Shown: positions 1 through 8,572 of the stretch, in pieces
How positions within the stretch are numbered: the stretch's first letter is position 1
Layout of the letters: every line of letters starts with the position of its first letter
Assembly: GCA_000739535.1 (NCBI GenBank)
Contig: DF820465.1
Coordinates: 153,123-202,407, forward strand
Direction of reading: 5' to 3'
DNA: 49,285 nt
Origin: Candidatus Vecturithrix granuli
GTDB taxonomy: Bacteria > Moduliflexota > Moduliflexia > Moduliflexales > Moduliflexaceae
Program-made: the position numbers and the translations under genes
Notes under the pieces: generated by a model
The model's database searches: none
Seen by the model: the letters and a program-made list of their open reading frames with translations, nothing else
Told to the model about the DNA's origin: nothing

Positions 1-164
1 ATGGGGGCGCGAAAAGGAATTTCGCGCTACATGTCCTCTATCACAGGCCAACAGGAGTGAATAGTGCTGTATCTTCCTCATCTCGACTTCGCTCGATGAG
101 CGGAATATCGCCTGTCGAGTGAAGTCGAGACGCCATTTCTGACGAGAATTGAACAGCCCTGCTT
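1..164. repeat. Intergenic palindromic repeats at the left edge
   Basis: No gene is seen here. Positions 7-35 hold a GCGCGAAA...TTTCGCGC hairpin followed by TACATGT, like one arm of the palindrome at 16911-16976. Positions 85-132 carry the inverted pair CTCGACTTCGCTCGA / TCGAGTGAAGTCGAGA, which recurs in elements at 15.3, 19.3, 28.9 and 40.3 kb. The right edge (145-161) resembles the inner face of the CAGGGCTGTTAAG-ended family. The left end is too decayed to place, and no target duplication was found. Confidence 0.5.
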
Positions 165-1910
165 TTATACGGGCAATTGAATTCGAAAGGTACTCCCTGT
201 TCCTTCTGTACTTTCGACTGTAATTGTCCCGCCGTGTTGTTCGATAATGGTATGCGCAATTGCCAATCCCAGACCGGTGCCTTGCTTTTTCGTGCTGAAA
301 AATGGATCAAAAATTTGGGGCAGATCCTCAGGGCTGATGCCTTTGCCAGTATCGCTCACCGTCACATCAACATACGTATCAGCGTAAATTTCTGCTCGAA
401 GACTGACGGTTCCTCCCGATTCTGTCGCGTGAATGGCATTGAGTAAAATATTCAACACGACCTGCGTGATCTGATCCTGATCCACCTGAATTTGAGGCAG
501 CGCGGCCTGAATATCCACAGAGGTGTGAATCTGTTTGGCTTGTAAGTCGCCTTCGACTAAGGCGAGGACATGCTGGAGAAGTTTTGCCAGATCGCATGGC
601 TCAAACACAGGTTCTTTCGGACGCGCAAAATCAAGCAGATTAGAGATCACGGTATTCAGGCGATCAACTTCATGCGTCATGACCGTGAAATAGGTCTGCT
701 CCTGATCTTCCAGGGCCAATTTATGTTGAAAATATTGCAAAAACCCTTTTAACGCGCCCAGCGGGTTCCTGATTTCATGCGCTACTCCAGCCGCCAGTTT
801 GCCGACAGACGCCAGACGTTCCGAGCGTTTCACCTGATCTTCCAGAGCTTTGACCTCGCTGAGATCTCTGAAGAGCAGCACTGCGCCTAATTGCTCGCCT
901 TCATTATCAGTTAATTGCGAGGCTGACAAACTTAAAGGGAGGGCACGTCCCAGAGCATTGGTGCATGTCGCCTGGCGTTCAAGCACTGGAACCCCATCGC
1001 GCAGCGCTGCAAACAGATCAAAATCCTGAATGGTCATCGCTTCACATAATGTTTTGCCCTCCATACTTTCTGCTTGCGAAAGCCCGAGAATGTAATGCGC
1101 CTGACGATTCATGGTGACGATATTGCCCTGATTATCCAAAGAAATCAAGCCATTCACCATGCTCTCAACTACCTGCTGCGCATAACTCTGCATGGTGTGA
1201 AAGGCATAATTCATGGCCGAATAATTTTGGAGAACGACAATAAAATACAGCGCTGCCGATCCAACCACAGAAAGGATGAGCAGCATCAAAATGGCGTTGC
1301 GAACATCATGCTGCTGGATTTGTCTCAATTCGGCCATTGACATGCCGATTTGGATGACCGTTAACCCTTCAAACGCCCGATATTCTTCCGCAATTTCAGG
1401 CCGCATCATCCGCCCATGGCCGCTTCCTTGCGGAGACCCTGTTCCCGCCAGCGTGATCTTTGCTGCGATGTCAAAAACTTCGTGCTCTTCGTTTACCCTG
1501 ATTGTTCTGGTCAGAGTGACAGATGGATTTTCTTGAAACCTCTGCCACTCAATCGGTTGAATGTTCTGCACTTCGCTTTTCTGCGTATGCGCGAGCAGGT
1601 CGCCATTTTTGCCAACTATGTGAAGATAGACGACTTGAGGCGATGCGCCGATTTCCTCAACTAAAGTTTGCAGTTGGTTCGTGCGCCAGTGCATGCGCAT
1701 TCCGGTACGGCTGCCAGCTTCAATCGCGCGTATCAGGGTGAGTCCCCCTTGCAGCAACGAATCTTCCAGACGTTGACGCGCCAGGGAAAGATTGCGGGAG
1801 GTATAGACGATGAGCAGCAAAATCAGGGTTGCGACAGCAGCGATAATAGCGACGACCGGAAAATAGCGGCGTTGACCATAACGTGTCTCGTGAAATCGAA
1901 AAAATTTCAT
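165..1910 (-). CDS. Membrane sensor histidine kinase with PAS domain
   Basis: A 581-residue sensor kinase that would autophosphorylate and pass phosphate to a response regulator. It shows an N-terminal membrane segment (about 17-38), an extracytoplasmic sensing region (about 40-205), a second membrane segment (about 206-227), a PAS domain (about 245-350), a HisKA dimerisation domain with the phospho-acceptor H378 in AHEIRNP, and a C-terminal HATPase_c domain with N box (NILLNAIHAT), DTGKGI and GTGLGLAI. This is the architecture of NtrB/ZraS-like kinases, which usually pair with sigma-54 activators. No response regulator lies in the window. A partner could sit downstream, left of position 1. 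The signal sensed is unknown. The gene is complete. Confidence 0.93.
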   Translation of the reverse strand: MKFFRFHETRYGQRRYFPVVAIIAAVATLILLLIVYTSRNLSLARQRLEDSLLQGGLTLIRAIEAGSRTGMRMHWRTNQLQTLVEEIGASPQVVYLHIVGKNGDLLAHTQKSEVQNIQPIEWQRFQENPSVTLTRTIRVNEEHEVFDIAAKITLAGTGSPQGSGHGRMMRPEIAEEYRAFEGLTVIQIGMSMAELRQIQQHDVRNAILMLLILSVVGSAALYFIVVLQNYSAMNYAFHTMQSYAQQVVESMVNGLISLDNQGNIVTMNRQAHYILGLSQAESMEGKTLCEAMTIQDFDLFAALRDGVPVLERQATCTNALGRALPLSLSASQLTDNEGEQLGAVLLFRDLSEVKALEDQVKRSERLASVGKLAAGVAHEIRNPLGALKGFLQYFQHKLALEDQEQTYFTVMTHEVDRLNTVISNLLDFARPKEPVFEPCDLAKLLQHVLALVEGDLQAKQIHTSVDIQAALPQIQVDQDQITQVVLNILLNAIHATESGGTVSLRAEIYADTYVDVTVSDTGKGISPEDLPQIFDPFFSTKKQGTGLGLAIAHTIIEQHGGTITVESTEGTGSTFRIQLPV

Positions 1911-1912
1911 AC

Positions 1913-1998
1913 CATGGTTGTTTCAGGAATGAGGAACGAAATTCCTGAAACGTCTGGCTTTCGGGAAATCCGCTTCGCTTCATTCCCGAAACAACAGC
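1913..1998. repeat. Palindromic repeat (GTTTCGGGAATG type)
   Basis: Paired arms TTTCAGGAATGAGG...CATTCCCGAAA, with an inner hairpin, lie directly upstream of the histidine kinase start. Related palindromes are at 8494-8531 and 9995-10112. All three sit in short gaps beside minus-strand genes. Confidence 0.55.
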
Positions 1999-2090
1999 CT
2001 TACAGGCATTTCAGGAAAAATTTACACATCGAGCATATCAGATCATCATGTCAGGAACATAAAATTTTGTCAACGCTGTAAATAGAAAGA

Positions 2091-2110
2091 CCCCGTTTTT
2101 TCAGACGGGG
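2091..2110 (-). terminator. Terminator after the PepSY-like gene
   Basis: A 6-bp CCCCGT/ACGGGG stem with an 8-nt loop lies just past the stop codon of the minus-strand gene at 2139. On the minus strand it is followed by a pyrimidine run (TCTTTCT). Confidence 0.55.
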
Positions 2111-2138
2111 CCTTCGTTGTTATTTGTTTGCAGAATAC

Positions 2139-2675
2139 TTACTCAGCGGTTTTCGGAAAGACATGCATGACCTGGCCGCCAAATCCATGAATGAGCATCT
2201 GCTGTTCCACATCGTTTGCGCCTTTGATCGTCACCAGGTAGAGGGGACGCCAGGCATCTTTTTCAATCGTGGCAACCGTGTAACCAGACAAATATTTTTG
2301 GACATACTCTTCAGCCGCAGCCTTTGCCTGTTCTTCGGTCACCATCTGCGGAGCGGTTGTCGCCTGTTGATTTTTCCAGGTATTCCAGCCATATCCGCGG
2401 CCGCAGGGACAATTTTCAGGCGTCACATTCCCTTGATAACCAGGGCCGGCCATCATGCCGCCATGCGGGCCAGTCATCATGCTGCCGCGTTGACCGTGCA
2501 TCATCCCACCGCGCGGGCCATACATGCTGCCCTGCTGAGGCGTCATTTGAGGATTTTGCGCTCCATACCGCATCCAACCGCCGCGACGGCCAGAATTTTC
2601 ATAATGGGCATAGGCCCCGACGCTTACCGTCACGACTAACACTATAACAGCGATCATTACAAGAGTCTTTTTCAT
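2139..2675 (-). CDS. Exported Gly/Met-rich protein with PepSY-like C-terminus
   Basis: A 178-residue protein with a clear signal sequence (KK followed by a hydrophobic stretch to about residue 22). It then has a low-complexity Gly/Met/His/Gln-rich region (about 30-85, repeated GGMM and GSM blocks), a CPC motif, and a C-terminal domain (about 108-175). In that domain the pattern VTEEQAKAAAEEYV...W.PLYLVTI matches the helix-plus-strands layout of PepSY domains. It probably acts in the periplasm. The Met/His-rich stretch could bind metal, but that is inference only. It has its own terminator and no obvious operon partner. The exact family is not recognised. Confidence 0.7.
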   Translation of the reverse strand: MKKTLVMIAVIVLVVTVSVGAYAHYENSGRRGGWMRYGAQNPQMTPQQGSMYGPRGGMMHGQRGSMMTGPHGGMMAGPGYQGNVTPENCPCGRGYGWNTWKNQQATTAPQMVTEEQAKAAAEEYVQKYLSGYTVATIEKDAWRPLYLVTIKGANDVEQQMLIHGFGGQVMHVFPKTAE

Positions 2676-3030
2676 ATTTCATCTTTCCTGACTCAGCAGC
2701 AACAAAACGCTCATGCCTTTGTCGTTCCTGTCCAGGAATCTCCTTCATTTATTATGTATAATGCTAAGCTTGTTTTTGCTGTTCTTTCATGTTCACTGTA
2801 TGATATTTGCACACCTCATGCCAACTTATTTTTTTAGACCTGCCCCCATGTTTATGGAACGACAGGAATGGCCTATAAACAAGCATAAGGCGTTATCACG
2901 GAAAAAAATACATGTATGCTTATAGGTCATTCCTGTCATTTCAATTGCCAGAAAATGCGCAAAATTTGCGCAGTACGCAATGAAGGCTTCGGCAATTTTT
3001 TCGCAGGAATTCATAATGTTATTGTAATTT
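2676..3030. repeat. Intergenic gap with long palindrome
   Basis: A 355-bp gap. The only structure seen is a near-perfect palindrome at 2861-2937 with arms of about 22 nt (GACAGGAATGGCCTATAA and its complement) around a loop of about 30 nt. It is built like the other palindromic elements in the window but shares no obvious sequence with them. No target duplication was found. Confidence 0.55.
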
Positions 3031-3567
3031 TTATAAATTCTGGCGGGTGCGTAAACGCGTCAGGGCCGTGACCAACAGGGGATCCTCGATGCTCACGCCT
3101 TCTTCAGAGCTCACCCATTCGACGCTGGAACCTTGTTCAAAATAACTGCCATCTACCTGAGGTGCTACTTGTTTTTTGCCGGTCACATCAACAGCAAACA
3201 AGGATACCTGCGTATCCATGGCTTTTGAGGGTTTCACAATGCCTAAAGGGATCAGTTCATCCTGCATAGCCGTAAGCCCGCTTTCTTCGAGCAATTCACG
3301 ACAGGCGGTGGCTTCGAGGCTTAAATCCGCTTCTTTGCCGCCGGTAATGCTATATAATTCGGCTTCACGGCTGTGAGCCGGACAGACCTCGCGTCGAGCC
3401 AAAAATTCCACGCCTGACATATCCATTTTGTACCGAAACGGCAGCAGGACGACAATTTGTCCCTCACAGCGGATTTCATGCACAAAGGTATAACCATCCG
3501 GCGTTTGTCGGATTTGTAAAAACCGATTTTCAAACAAAATTTCGTACTCTTGTGCAAACTGATTCAC
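3031..3567 (-). CDS. Nudix hydrolase (ADP-ribose pyrophosphatase-like)
   Basis: A 178-residue Nudix-fold hydrolase, likely cleaving a nucleoside diphosphate linked to another group. The Nudix box runs from G76 to L98 and keeps the metal-binding core R90-E91-L-L-E94-E95-S-G97. The first conserved glutamate of the box (GX5E) is replaced by L82, with D81 next to it. The overall layout, with an N-terminal beta region before the box, resembles ADP-ribose pyrophosphatases, but the substrate cannot be fixed from sequence. Its start lies directly beside the palindrome at 3580. It is about 340 bp from the SLOG/TIR cassette and transcribed the same way, which matters because ADP-ribose derivatives are TIR products. 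The intervening repeats argue against a shared transcript. Confidence 0.85.
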   Translation of the reverse strand: MNQFAQEYEILFENRFLQIRQTPDGYTFVHEIRCEGQIVVLLPFRYKMDMSGVEFLARREVCPAHSREAELYSITGGKEADLSLEATACRELLEESGLTAMQDELIPLGIVKPSKAMDTQVSLFAVDVTGKKQVAPQVDGSYFEQGSSVEWVSSEEGVSIEDPLLVTALTRLRTRQNL

Positions 3568-3579
3568 GGCTCTTCTCAG

Positions 3580-3666
3580 AAACTACACGGATTGTATGTA
3601 CGAAGGATTGATGAAATCGTGATGTCTCGCATGACCTATCCTCCCTACATAAAATCCGTGTAGTTT
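3580..3666. repeat. Palindromic repeat (AAACTACA..GGATT type), copy 1
   Basis: Arms AACTACACGGATT...AAATCCGTGTAGTT enclose an inner GTACGAAGGAT/ATCCTCCCTAC pair. A second copy with the same layout lies at 13733-13837. Both sit just upstream of a start codon (the Nudix hydrolase here, the adenosyltransferase there). Confidence 0.65.
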
Positions 3667-3905
3667 TTTCAATATGCAAGGATTGTGACTATTTACCATA
3701 CCTTTTCGCCGTAGGCGATACAGTATTGTAGCAAAAATATATCTCTCCCCATCCTGCATTCGCCATAGGCGATATACAGCAACGCAACCGCTACGCGGTA
3801 GGAAGGGCGGCAGGAGCATTGTCCGGCAGCTACAATACTTGAAGCCCTACGGGCTAAGATTGCTAACTAGTTCTCAGATTATCATGAACTATGTCGTCAG
3901 TTGGG
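3667..3905. repeat. Intergenic cluster of short palindromes
   Basis: No gene is seen. An outer inverted pair (TACAGTATTGTAGC near 3719 and GCTACAATACT near 3827) encloses several short near-palindromes with a TAGG/TACG centre: CGCCGTAGGCG, CGCCATAGGCG, CCGCTACGCGG, followed by AGCCCTACGGGCT. Confidence 0.45.
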
Positions 3906-4811
3906 TTACATATTCTCTGAAAGTCTGGACAATCCTTTGAGAACCAGGGAGATCATTTCAGGAATATGCGGGGTTGCAAACAGTCGCTCGTTTTCTTCGA
4001 GATTCAAACCATTATGTAATCCTGCCACCCCTTCTTGCTGGAAAAAGGCGACCAGCGCATCGTAATCAATCGGTTCCTGACCTGTTTCAGGATGTTCTTT
4101 CACCTGGGCATTATAATAGGCCATAAACTCTTCATAGCCTGGATTTTGGGCGATTTGATATGCGGTGGTCAGGGGTTCCGGATGCGCTCCGTGCATGGCG
4201 TCGATCACCGCTTTGGCGCATCCGCCGAAGCCGCCGAGCAGAAACAGAGGTTTCTCATCGTGCAGACAAATGAAGGCTTCTTCGATCAGACCCGGATATT
4301 TGCCCTTATAGCCCGTGAGTCTGCCGCCTAATAATAACCGGGCATCGGTTTCCAAACTCATCTTTTCCCGCATCACCGTCAGGCAGCGCGCCCAGATGTA
4401 ACTATTTTCCGCTGAATTCGGATGAAGAAACTCTGTCGGATTGATTTGAAGGTCTGTAGGCGGATCTAAGGGTCTGAAATCGGCCACGCCTTTGAGTTCG
4501 GCTTTTTGCCGTATAGGCAGGTTTAAATGAATCGGCCAGGCTAAAAAGGTGATGACACGCTTATAAGGCGGCAGCCCCTGTTGATTATTGGCCTGCACCA
4601 GTTTAAATAAGGTTTCTGTAAACCCGCCGGCGCGAAGATCTCCGCCATACGCCAGCGACGAGCCGCTTGCCAGAAGATAGCGGGCAAATTCGACCATGGC
4701 ATCTTGTAAATGAATTTCGTTTAATCCTAAAGCCGGCAGATCCGGACTTTCAGAAATTGAGAGCCCGATACAATAATCATTGAAAAAAGAATGTTGGTGT
4801 GTTGTTTCCAT
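3906..4811 (-). CDS. Stand-alone SLOG (STALD-like) nucleotide-sensing protein
   Basis: A 301-residue soluble protein. Residues about 14-200 carry the Rossmann-like SLOG signature: a first strand with GLSISES, then the loop YGGDLRAGG (55-63), then LGGRLTGYKGKYPG (161-174) and EE (177-178), then LLGGFGG (191-197). In the SLOG superfamily these loops bind nucleotides or ADP-ribose-type ligands. STALD members are named for association with TIR and Sir2 proteins (ThsA of Thoeris is one). Unlike ThsA it has no fused effector, only a C-terminal helical tail of about 100 residues. It starts 4 bp after the ATPase-TIR stop codon, and its Shine-Dalgarno GGAGG overlaps that gene's last codons, so the two are translationally coupled. 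Family assignment is from motif recall and the precise subfamily is uncertain. Confidence 0.75.
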   Translation of the reverse strand: METTHQHSFFNDYCIGLSISESPDLPALGLNEIHLQDAMVEFARYLLASGSSLAYGGDLRAGGFTETLFKLVQANNQQGLPPYKRVITFLAWPIHLNLPIRQKAELKGVADFRPLDPPTDLQINPTEFLHPNSAENSYIWARCLTVMREKMSLETDARLLLGGRLTGYKGKYPGLIEEAFICLHDEKPLFLLGGFGGCAKAVIDAMHGAHPEPLTTAYQIAQNPGYEEFMAYYNAQVKEHPETGQEPIDYDALVAFFQQEGVAGLHNGLNLEENERLFATPHIPEMISLVLKGLSRLSENM

Positions 4812-4815
4812 GATC

Positions 4816-7017
4816 TTACCTCCGTAGAAACATGGGGGTTGTAAATTCCAGATCGGGTACCAGCGCTGACAGAATTTCCATTTCTTCCATGCCGATAGGG
4901 GGATCTGGATAAATAAGCATCTTGATGTTCTGTTGCTTGAGCGTTTTTTGAAGATGTAACAGCGTCAACAATTCCGGCGGGCGTGATGACCAATAGATTG
5001 TTTCAGGAAGATCGAAGAGTTGGCGAAGATCTTCGAAATACTGCCGTAAATAGACATCTTTCAAGACCTCATATAACAAGAGATCAAGGGCAGATTCAAT
5101 GGCCTGATCGTATAATTCCAGATTCTCTTGAATCTGATCCATCTTCCAACGCAGCGTCGCAACATTGCCAAGATACGGAAAACTGCGTTCTTCATTATTA
5201 CTAAGCGCATTGACGACCACCAGTGGACGTTCCATCTGTTTCGCCATCAAAATTTCGCGCCGGCACCACTCGCGCGAGGCATAAGCATCGGTTTGAATGG
5301 CTAACACGGCCGCATCCTGAATCTGCGCTTTGATTTCTTCGGCAAAGGAGTAACTCGGGGCAATATCATTGGCGTCAAAAAAGGACTTGAGTGCGGTTTT
5401 GCGGTACAGATAATCACGAAAATGTTCCGCAATATCCAATCCGTCGCGTTTGGCATGGCTCAAAAATAATTTGACCGGCGCAAAACTAACGTCTGTACCT
5501 GAAGGCACAACCGTTCGCTCTTGCGCCAACAGCAAGCGGCACAATTCATGGGTCAGGCTGCGAACCAGAGCCGCGGGCTGCCGTTCTTTGCCCAGATCGT
5601 GTACGCGAATAAAATTGACTTCCGGGACTCTGCTATATAGGTTAAAAGCATACAGACTCATGGAGACAGGAAACAGGCGATGCGGACTGTTCGGAGACTG
5701 AGTTTTTTCCCACAGGGTTCCTAAATAGGCGTCCCATCGATCGGAAGCGACCAGATGATCATCAACGAGGGCCACAACAACCGTATGGTGCGAGTCATCA
5801 AAGGGAATCGGTAACGGCGCACCGCTTTTCGCATCGCTCATATTCCGAAAAAAGAGGGGAATTCCAATTCTGCGCGAGACTGGATTCCTGACATCGCGCG
5901 TCAGCCAGGAATAGAGATAATTCGCAAACCTTTGGCCTTCTTCATAGTGCGGATGCCAAACGATATACACTGTCAATCGAGGCTGATAATGATCTGGTAT
6001 TCCTATAAATTCTTCTTTCTGAGGCTTTTTTTTCCGTTGTTCTTGTGGTAAAAATTTCTTTAGAGCGTTAAAGAGTCCATTATAAGATTTTTCTAACTCT
6101 AAAGATCGCTTTTTATATGAATCTTTTTGTGTTACTGCAATTATTTCTTCAAAAGCATAGTACGGTACATAAGGGATCTCTATTTCTTCTAAAAAACTCC
6201 TTCTATCTGTCTTATTATTTTTATCTTTTACTTCAAATAGTTCTTCAGGTAAAAAATCCAGAAATCTTTCTTTTACTTTTTGGCGAAATACATTAAGCTT
6301 TTCAGTTTCAGAAACTCGTTCAATTCTTGAAGGAACTATAACGGTCTTCAATTCTCTATTATGGCGTAATTCCGGAAGGCGATGATCTGAAAAGCTTTCT
6401 ACCATGTGAAGGGTTCCATCGATATTCTGTTCGTTTGCCGCACAAAACAGCACGACTACATCTGCTAGTTGATATGTACAAACTCCTCCCATTTCAGTTA
6501 CACCTGTCCGGCTATCTATCAGGACAACATCAAATCTTTCATTAAATTGCTCACGTAACCATTCAAAATAAACTTCTCCCTCCCAATTTTGATAAAAATC
6601 CTGCCAATCAAACCTTTTAACTTCATTTGAATATTCCAAAAATTGCTTACCTTTTCTTTGCCCCGCAGAAAGAAAGGACAGCTTTGCCTGATTATCTTTG
6701 TCTTCGTTTTTATTAGGAGTTATATCAACTATATATTCTTCAACGATATCATATACAGGAAAGAATGATGTTCCCTCTTCTGGCTGAAAATCCAATAGCT
6801 TCTCTTTGTAATCCTGTAACATATTCATGATTCCACGATATGCTAAAGCATTATCAATTTGTTTCGTAGAGAATAAAAACCGTTCAAGTCCCGGAGCCTC
6901 CAAATCCCAATCTACAATAAGTACTTTCCACCCATCATTATACATCAAATGAGCAATATTAACCAGAGCCATAGAACGGCCAACTCCGCCTTTATATGAA
7001 TAAAACGTATAAATCAT
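4816..7017 (-). CDS. KGGVGR-variant ParA/MinD-like ATPase fused to two TIR-type domains
   Basis: 733 residues. Domain 1 (1-about 325) is a MinD/ParA-type P-loop ATPase. Its deviant Walker A is KGGVGRS (9-15) where KGGVGKT is usual, followed by VLIVDWDLEAPG (32-43) and a Walker-B-like VLIDSRTG (165-172). A charged linker (KKKPQKEE) follows. Domain 2 (about 346-500) begins LTVYIVWHPHYEEGQRFA and looks TIR-like, but shows no clear catalytic glutamate. Domain 3 (514-about 630) is a canonical TIR domain: VKLFLSHAKRDG, FFDANDI, and WCRREIL carrying the likely NADase glutamate E588. A tail of about 100 residues (631-733) is unassigned. Base composition changes from about 30% GC over the ATPase half to about 50% over the TIR half near 5990-6000. 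The gene starts 6 bp after the trypsin-like gene and runs into the SLOG gene. Confidence 0.88.
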   Translation of the reverse strand: MIYTFYSYKGGVGRSMALVNIAHLMYNDGWKVLIVDWDLEAPGLERFLFSTKQIDNALAYRGIMNMLQDYKEKLLDFQPEEGTSFFPVYDIVEEYIVDITPNKNEDKDNQAKLSFLSAGQRKGKQFLEYSNEVKRFDWQDFYQNWEGEVYFEWLREQFNERFDVVLIDSRTGVTEMGGVCTYQLADVVVLFCAANEQNIDGTLHMVESFSDHRLPELRHNRELKTVIVPSRIERVSETEKLNVFRQKVKERFLDFLPEELFEVKDKNNKTDRRSFLEEIEIPYVPYYAFEEIIAVTQKDSYKKRSLELEKSYNGLFNALKKFLPQEQRKKKPQKEEFIGIPDHYQPRLTVYIVWHPHYEEGQRFANYLYSWLTRDVRNPVSRRIGIPLFFRNMSDAKSGAPLPIPFDDSHHTVVVALVDDHLVASDRWDAYLGTLWEKTQSPNSPHRLFPVSMSLYAFNLYSRVPEVNFIRVHDLGKERQPAALVRSLTHELCRLLLAQERTVVPSGTDVSFAPVKLFLSHAKRDGLDIAEHFRDYLYRKTALKSFFDANDIAPSYSFAEEIKAQIQDAAVLAIQTDAYASREWCRREILMAKQMERPLVVVNALSNNEERSFPYLGNVATLRWKMDQIQENLELYDQAIESALDLLLYEVLKDVYLRQYFEDLRQLFDLPETIYWSSRPPELLTLLHLQKTLKQQNIKMLIYPDPPIGMEEMEILSALVPDLEFTTPMFLRR

Positions 7018-7023
7018 AATTTG

Positions 7024-8442
7024 CTACTCCCCTGTAATTTTCTCTTGGATACCTGTTTTTTCTGGTCTTCCCTTTTGCATTTGATACCTTTGCTCTTTAG
7101 TCGGAACACTTCTTCTGATTCTAAAATTAGCTAAAGTTGATATCAGCCTTCGACGTAAGCAGCGATCTCCATTTACATCAAATTCATGAAGGGCCTCAGC
7201 ATTTTCTTCAAATGCCGCAAAGGGAATTTTCATGAAAGATTTATATATGTGACTTGAGAGTAATTCATCTATTTTAGAAGCTTTTTGCTTGTCGAGAGGT
7301 GAAATTACGATCAGCGCAATTTGATCAGGATGCCCCATAACCTGACTGTGAGTTAGTCCTTTTTCTAATGTAGGGTGATACATTGAAACAGTATCAATAA
7401 TTAAAATTCCCCCCTGGTTACGAAGTCTATTAGTAATTGTAGTGTTTTGTTCTTCTGAAAAGAAGTCATCAGACAAATAATCAATGTAAATTTCTTCATC
7501 TTCTTCTAATTTAAAATGTTTATTTAACCTATCTACAGCATCCTCTATAATTTCCTTTATTGATTGCCGATCTGTTCCTAAAGGGATCCATTCATCTCTG
7601 GATCTTCCATAATACGATTTAATTTCATCTTTCTTCAAACCGAGAACTTTTTTTAACTCCTTAAATTGTTTAAATTCATCACACCTGTTGTTATGAAAAA
7701 CTTTTCCCGAATCTAATTCCTCAACTTCGCTCTGATTCATAGCAATAACAGCAATTTGAATTTTAGTTCCATTTTTAGGTGTTTTGGGTTTTTCTCTAAT
7801 AAGATCGGAAGGTTTCTTTCCTATTTCTTCCCAAAATTTTTTAAGTTCGACTAGGTTCCATATAGAAATAGCCTGACCTGTTTTTCTTTGTCGCTCTCTT
7901 GTATTTACAATTCCAAGAATTTCGTTGGTTTTGGCGTCTATTACAGGTGAACCGCTGTACCCGGGCGCTAAATAATAATCTTCTTCTTCCATTTGATCAA
8001 TCTTCAAATCCCAGGCAGGATAGTGTTTTGTAGAATCTTTAGGTTTTAAATTAAAATTTACAATCAATGTACCTTCAAGAGGAAGACATTTGGAACTCTC
8101 ATGGACATATTCTTTATATCCTATAATACGTATTTTAAGTTTTCTGGTTCCTCCTTTTATTAGAGAATAAATATTTTCAATTTTTTTATATCCTGTAATT
8201 TTTAAAATAGCTAAATCTAAATCTTTTGCATTGCTATAATCGACTACTATTGCTATTTTTCCACTAATTTTCACATGATCATCTCCCCCTACACTATCTA
8301 CAACATGCCTACAAGTTACTACATACGTATCTTTTTCATGTTGGTGAATAATAAAACCGGTACCAAATGCTTTTTCTCCTTCTTTGTTACTTTCAATCAA
8401 AACAACTGGCTCCATCAGACGTTCATCGAATAGATCTTCCAT
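7024..8442 (-). CDS. Trypsin-like serine protease with long unknown C-terminal region
   Basis: A 472-residue protein without a signal peptide, so probably cytoplasmic. Residues 10-about 205 are a trypsin-fold protease with the likely triad H46 (TCRHVVDS), D76 (DLDLAIL) and S163 (GYSGSP). Residues about 225-472 form an unrecognised alpha/beta region with hydrophobic strands such as GGILIIDTVSMYHP and IALIVISP. Proteases of this kind act as activatable effectors or processors in NTP-dependent bacterial conflict systems. The gene is very AT-rich (some 60-bp stretches have only 15% GC), unlike its neighbours, which suggests recent transfer. The start has a GAGGAG ribosome site. It leads a tight operon with the ATPase-TIR and SLOG genes. 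Its substrate is unknown; the TIR protein is an obvious candidate. Confidence 0.82.
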   Translation of the reverse strand: MEDLFDERLMEPVVLIESNKEGEKAFGTGFIIHQHEKDTYVVTCRHVVDSVGGDDHVKISGKIAIVVDYSNAKDLDLAILKITGYKKIENIYSLIKGGTRKLKIRIIGYKEYVHESSKCLPLEGTLIVNFNLKPKDSTKHYPAWDLKIDQMEEEDYYLAPGYSGSPVIDAKTNEILGIVNTRERQRKTGQAISIWNLVELKKFWEEIGKKPSDLIREKPKTPKNGTKIQIAVIAMNQSEVEELDSGKVFHNNRCDEFKQFKELKKVLGLKKDEIKSYYGRSRDEWIPLGTDRQSIKEIIEDAVDRLNKHFKLEEDEEIYIDYLSDDFFSEEQNTTITNRLRNQGGILIIDTVSMYHPTLEKGLTHSQVMGHPDQIALIVISPLDKQKASKIDELLSSHIYKSFMKIPFAAFEENAEALHEFDVNGDRCLRRRLISTLANFRIRRSVPTKEQRYQMQKGRPEKTGIQEKITGE

Positions 8443-8493
8443 TTCATCTTCTCCTCTGAAAACCTATAGGAATCGAAGTTTATTGAGATTTTG

Positions 8494-8531
8494 GGTAGTT
8501 CCGGGAATTTCATACCTCATTCCCGAAACAA
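8494..8531. repeat. Palindromic repeat (TTCGGGAAT type)
   Basis: An inverted pair GGTAGTTCCGGGAATTTC / CATTCCCGAAACAAC lies between the protease and TRYPCO1-like genes. It is a short relative of the palindromes at 1913 and 9995. It could affect read-through between the two genes, but has no T-run. Confidence 0.5.
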
Positions 8532-8572
8532 CTTTTCTACAGACATTTTAGAAAAACCGTGAACATTAAGTC

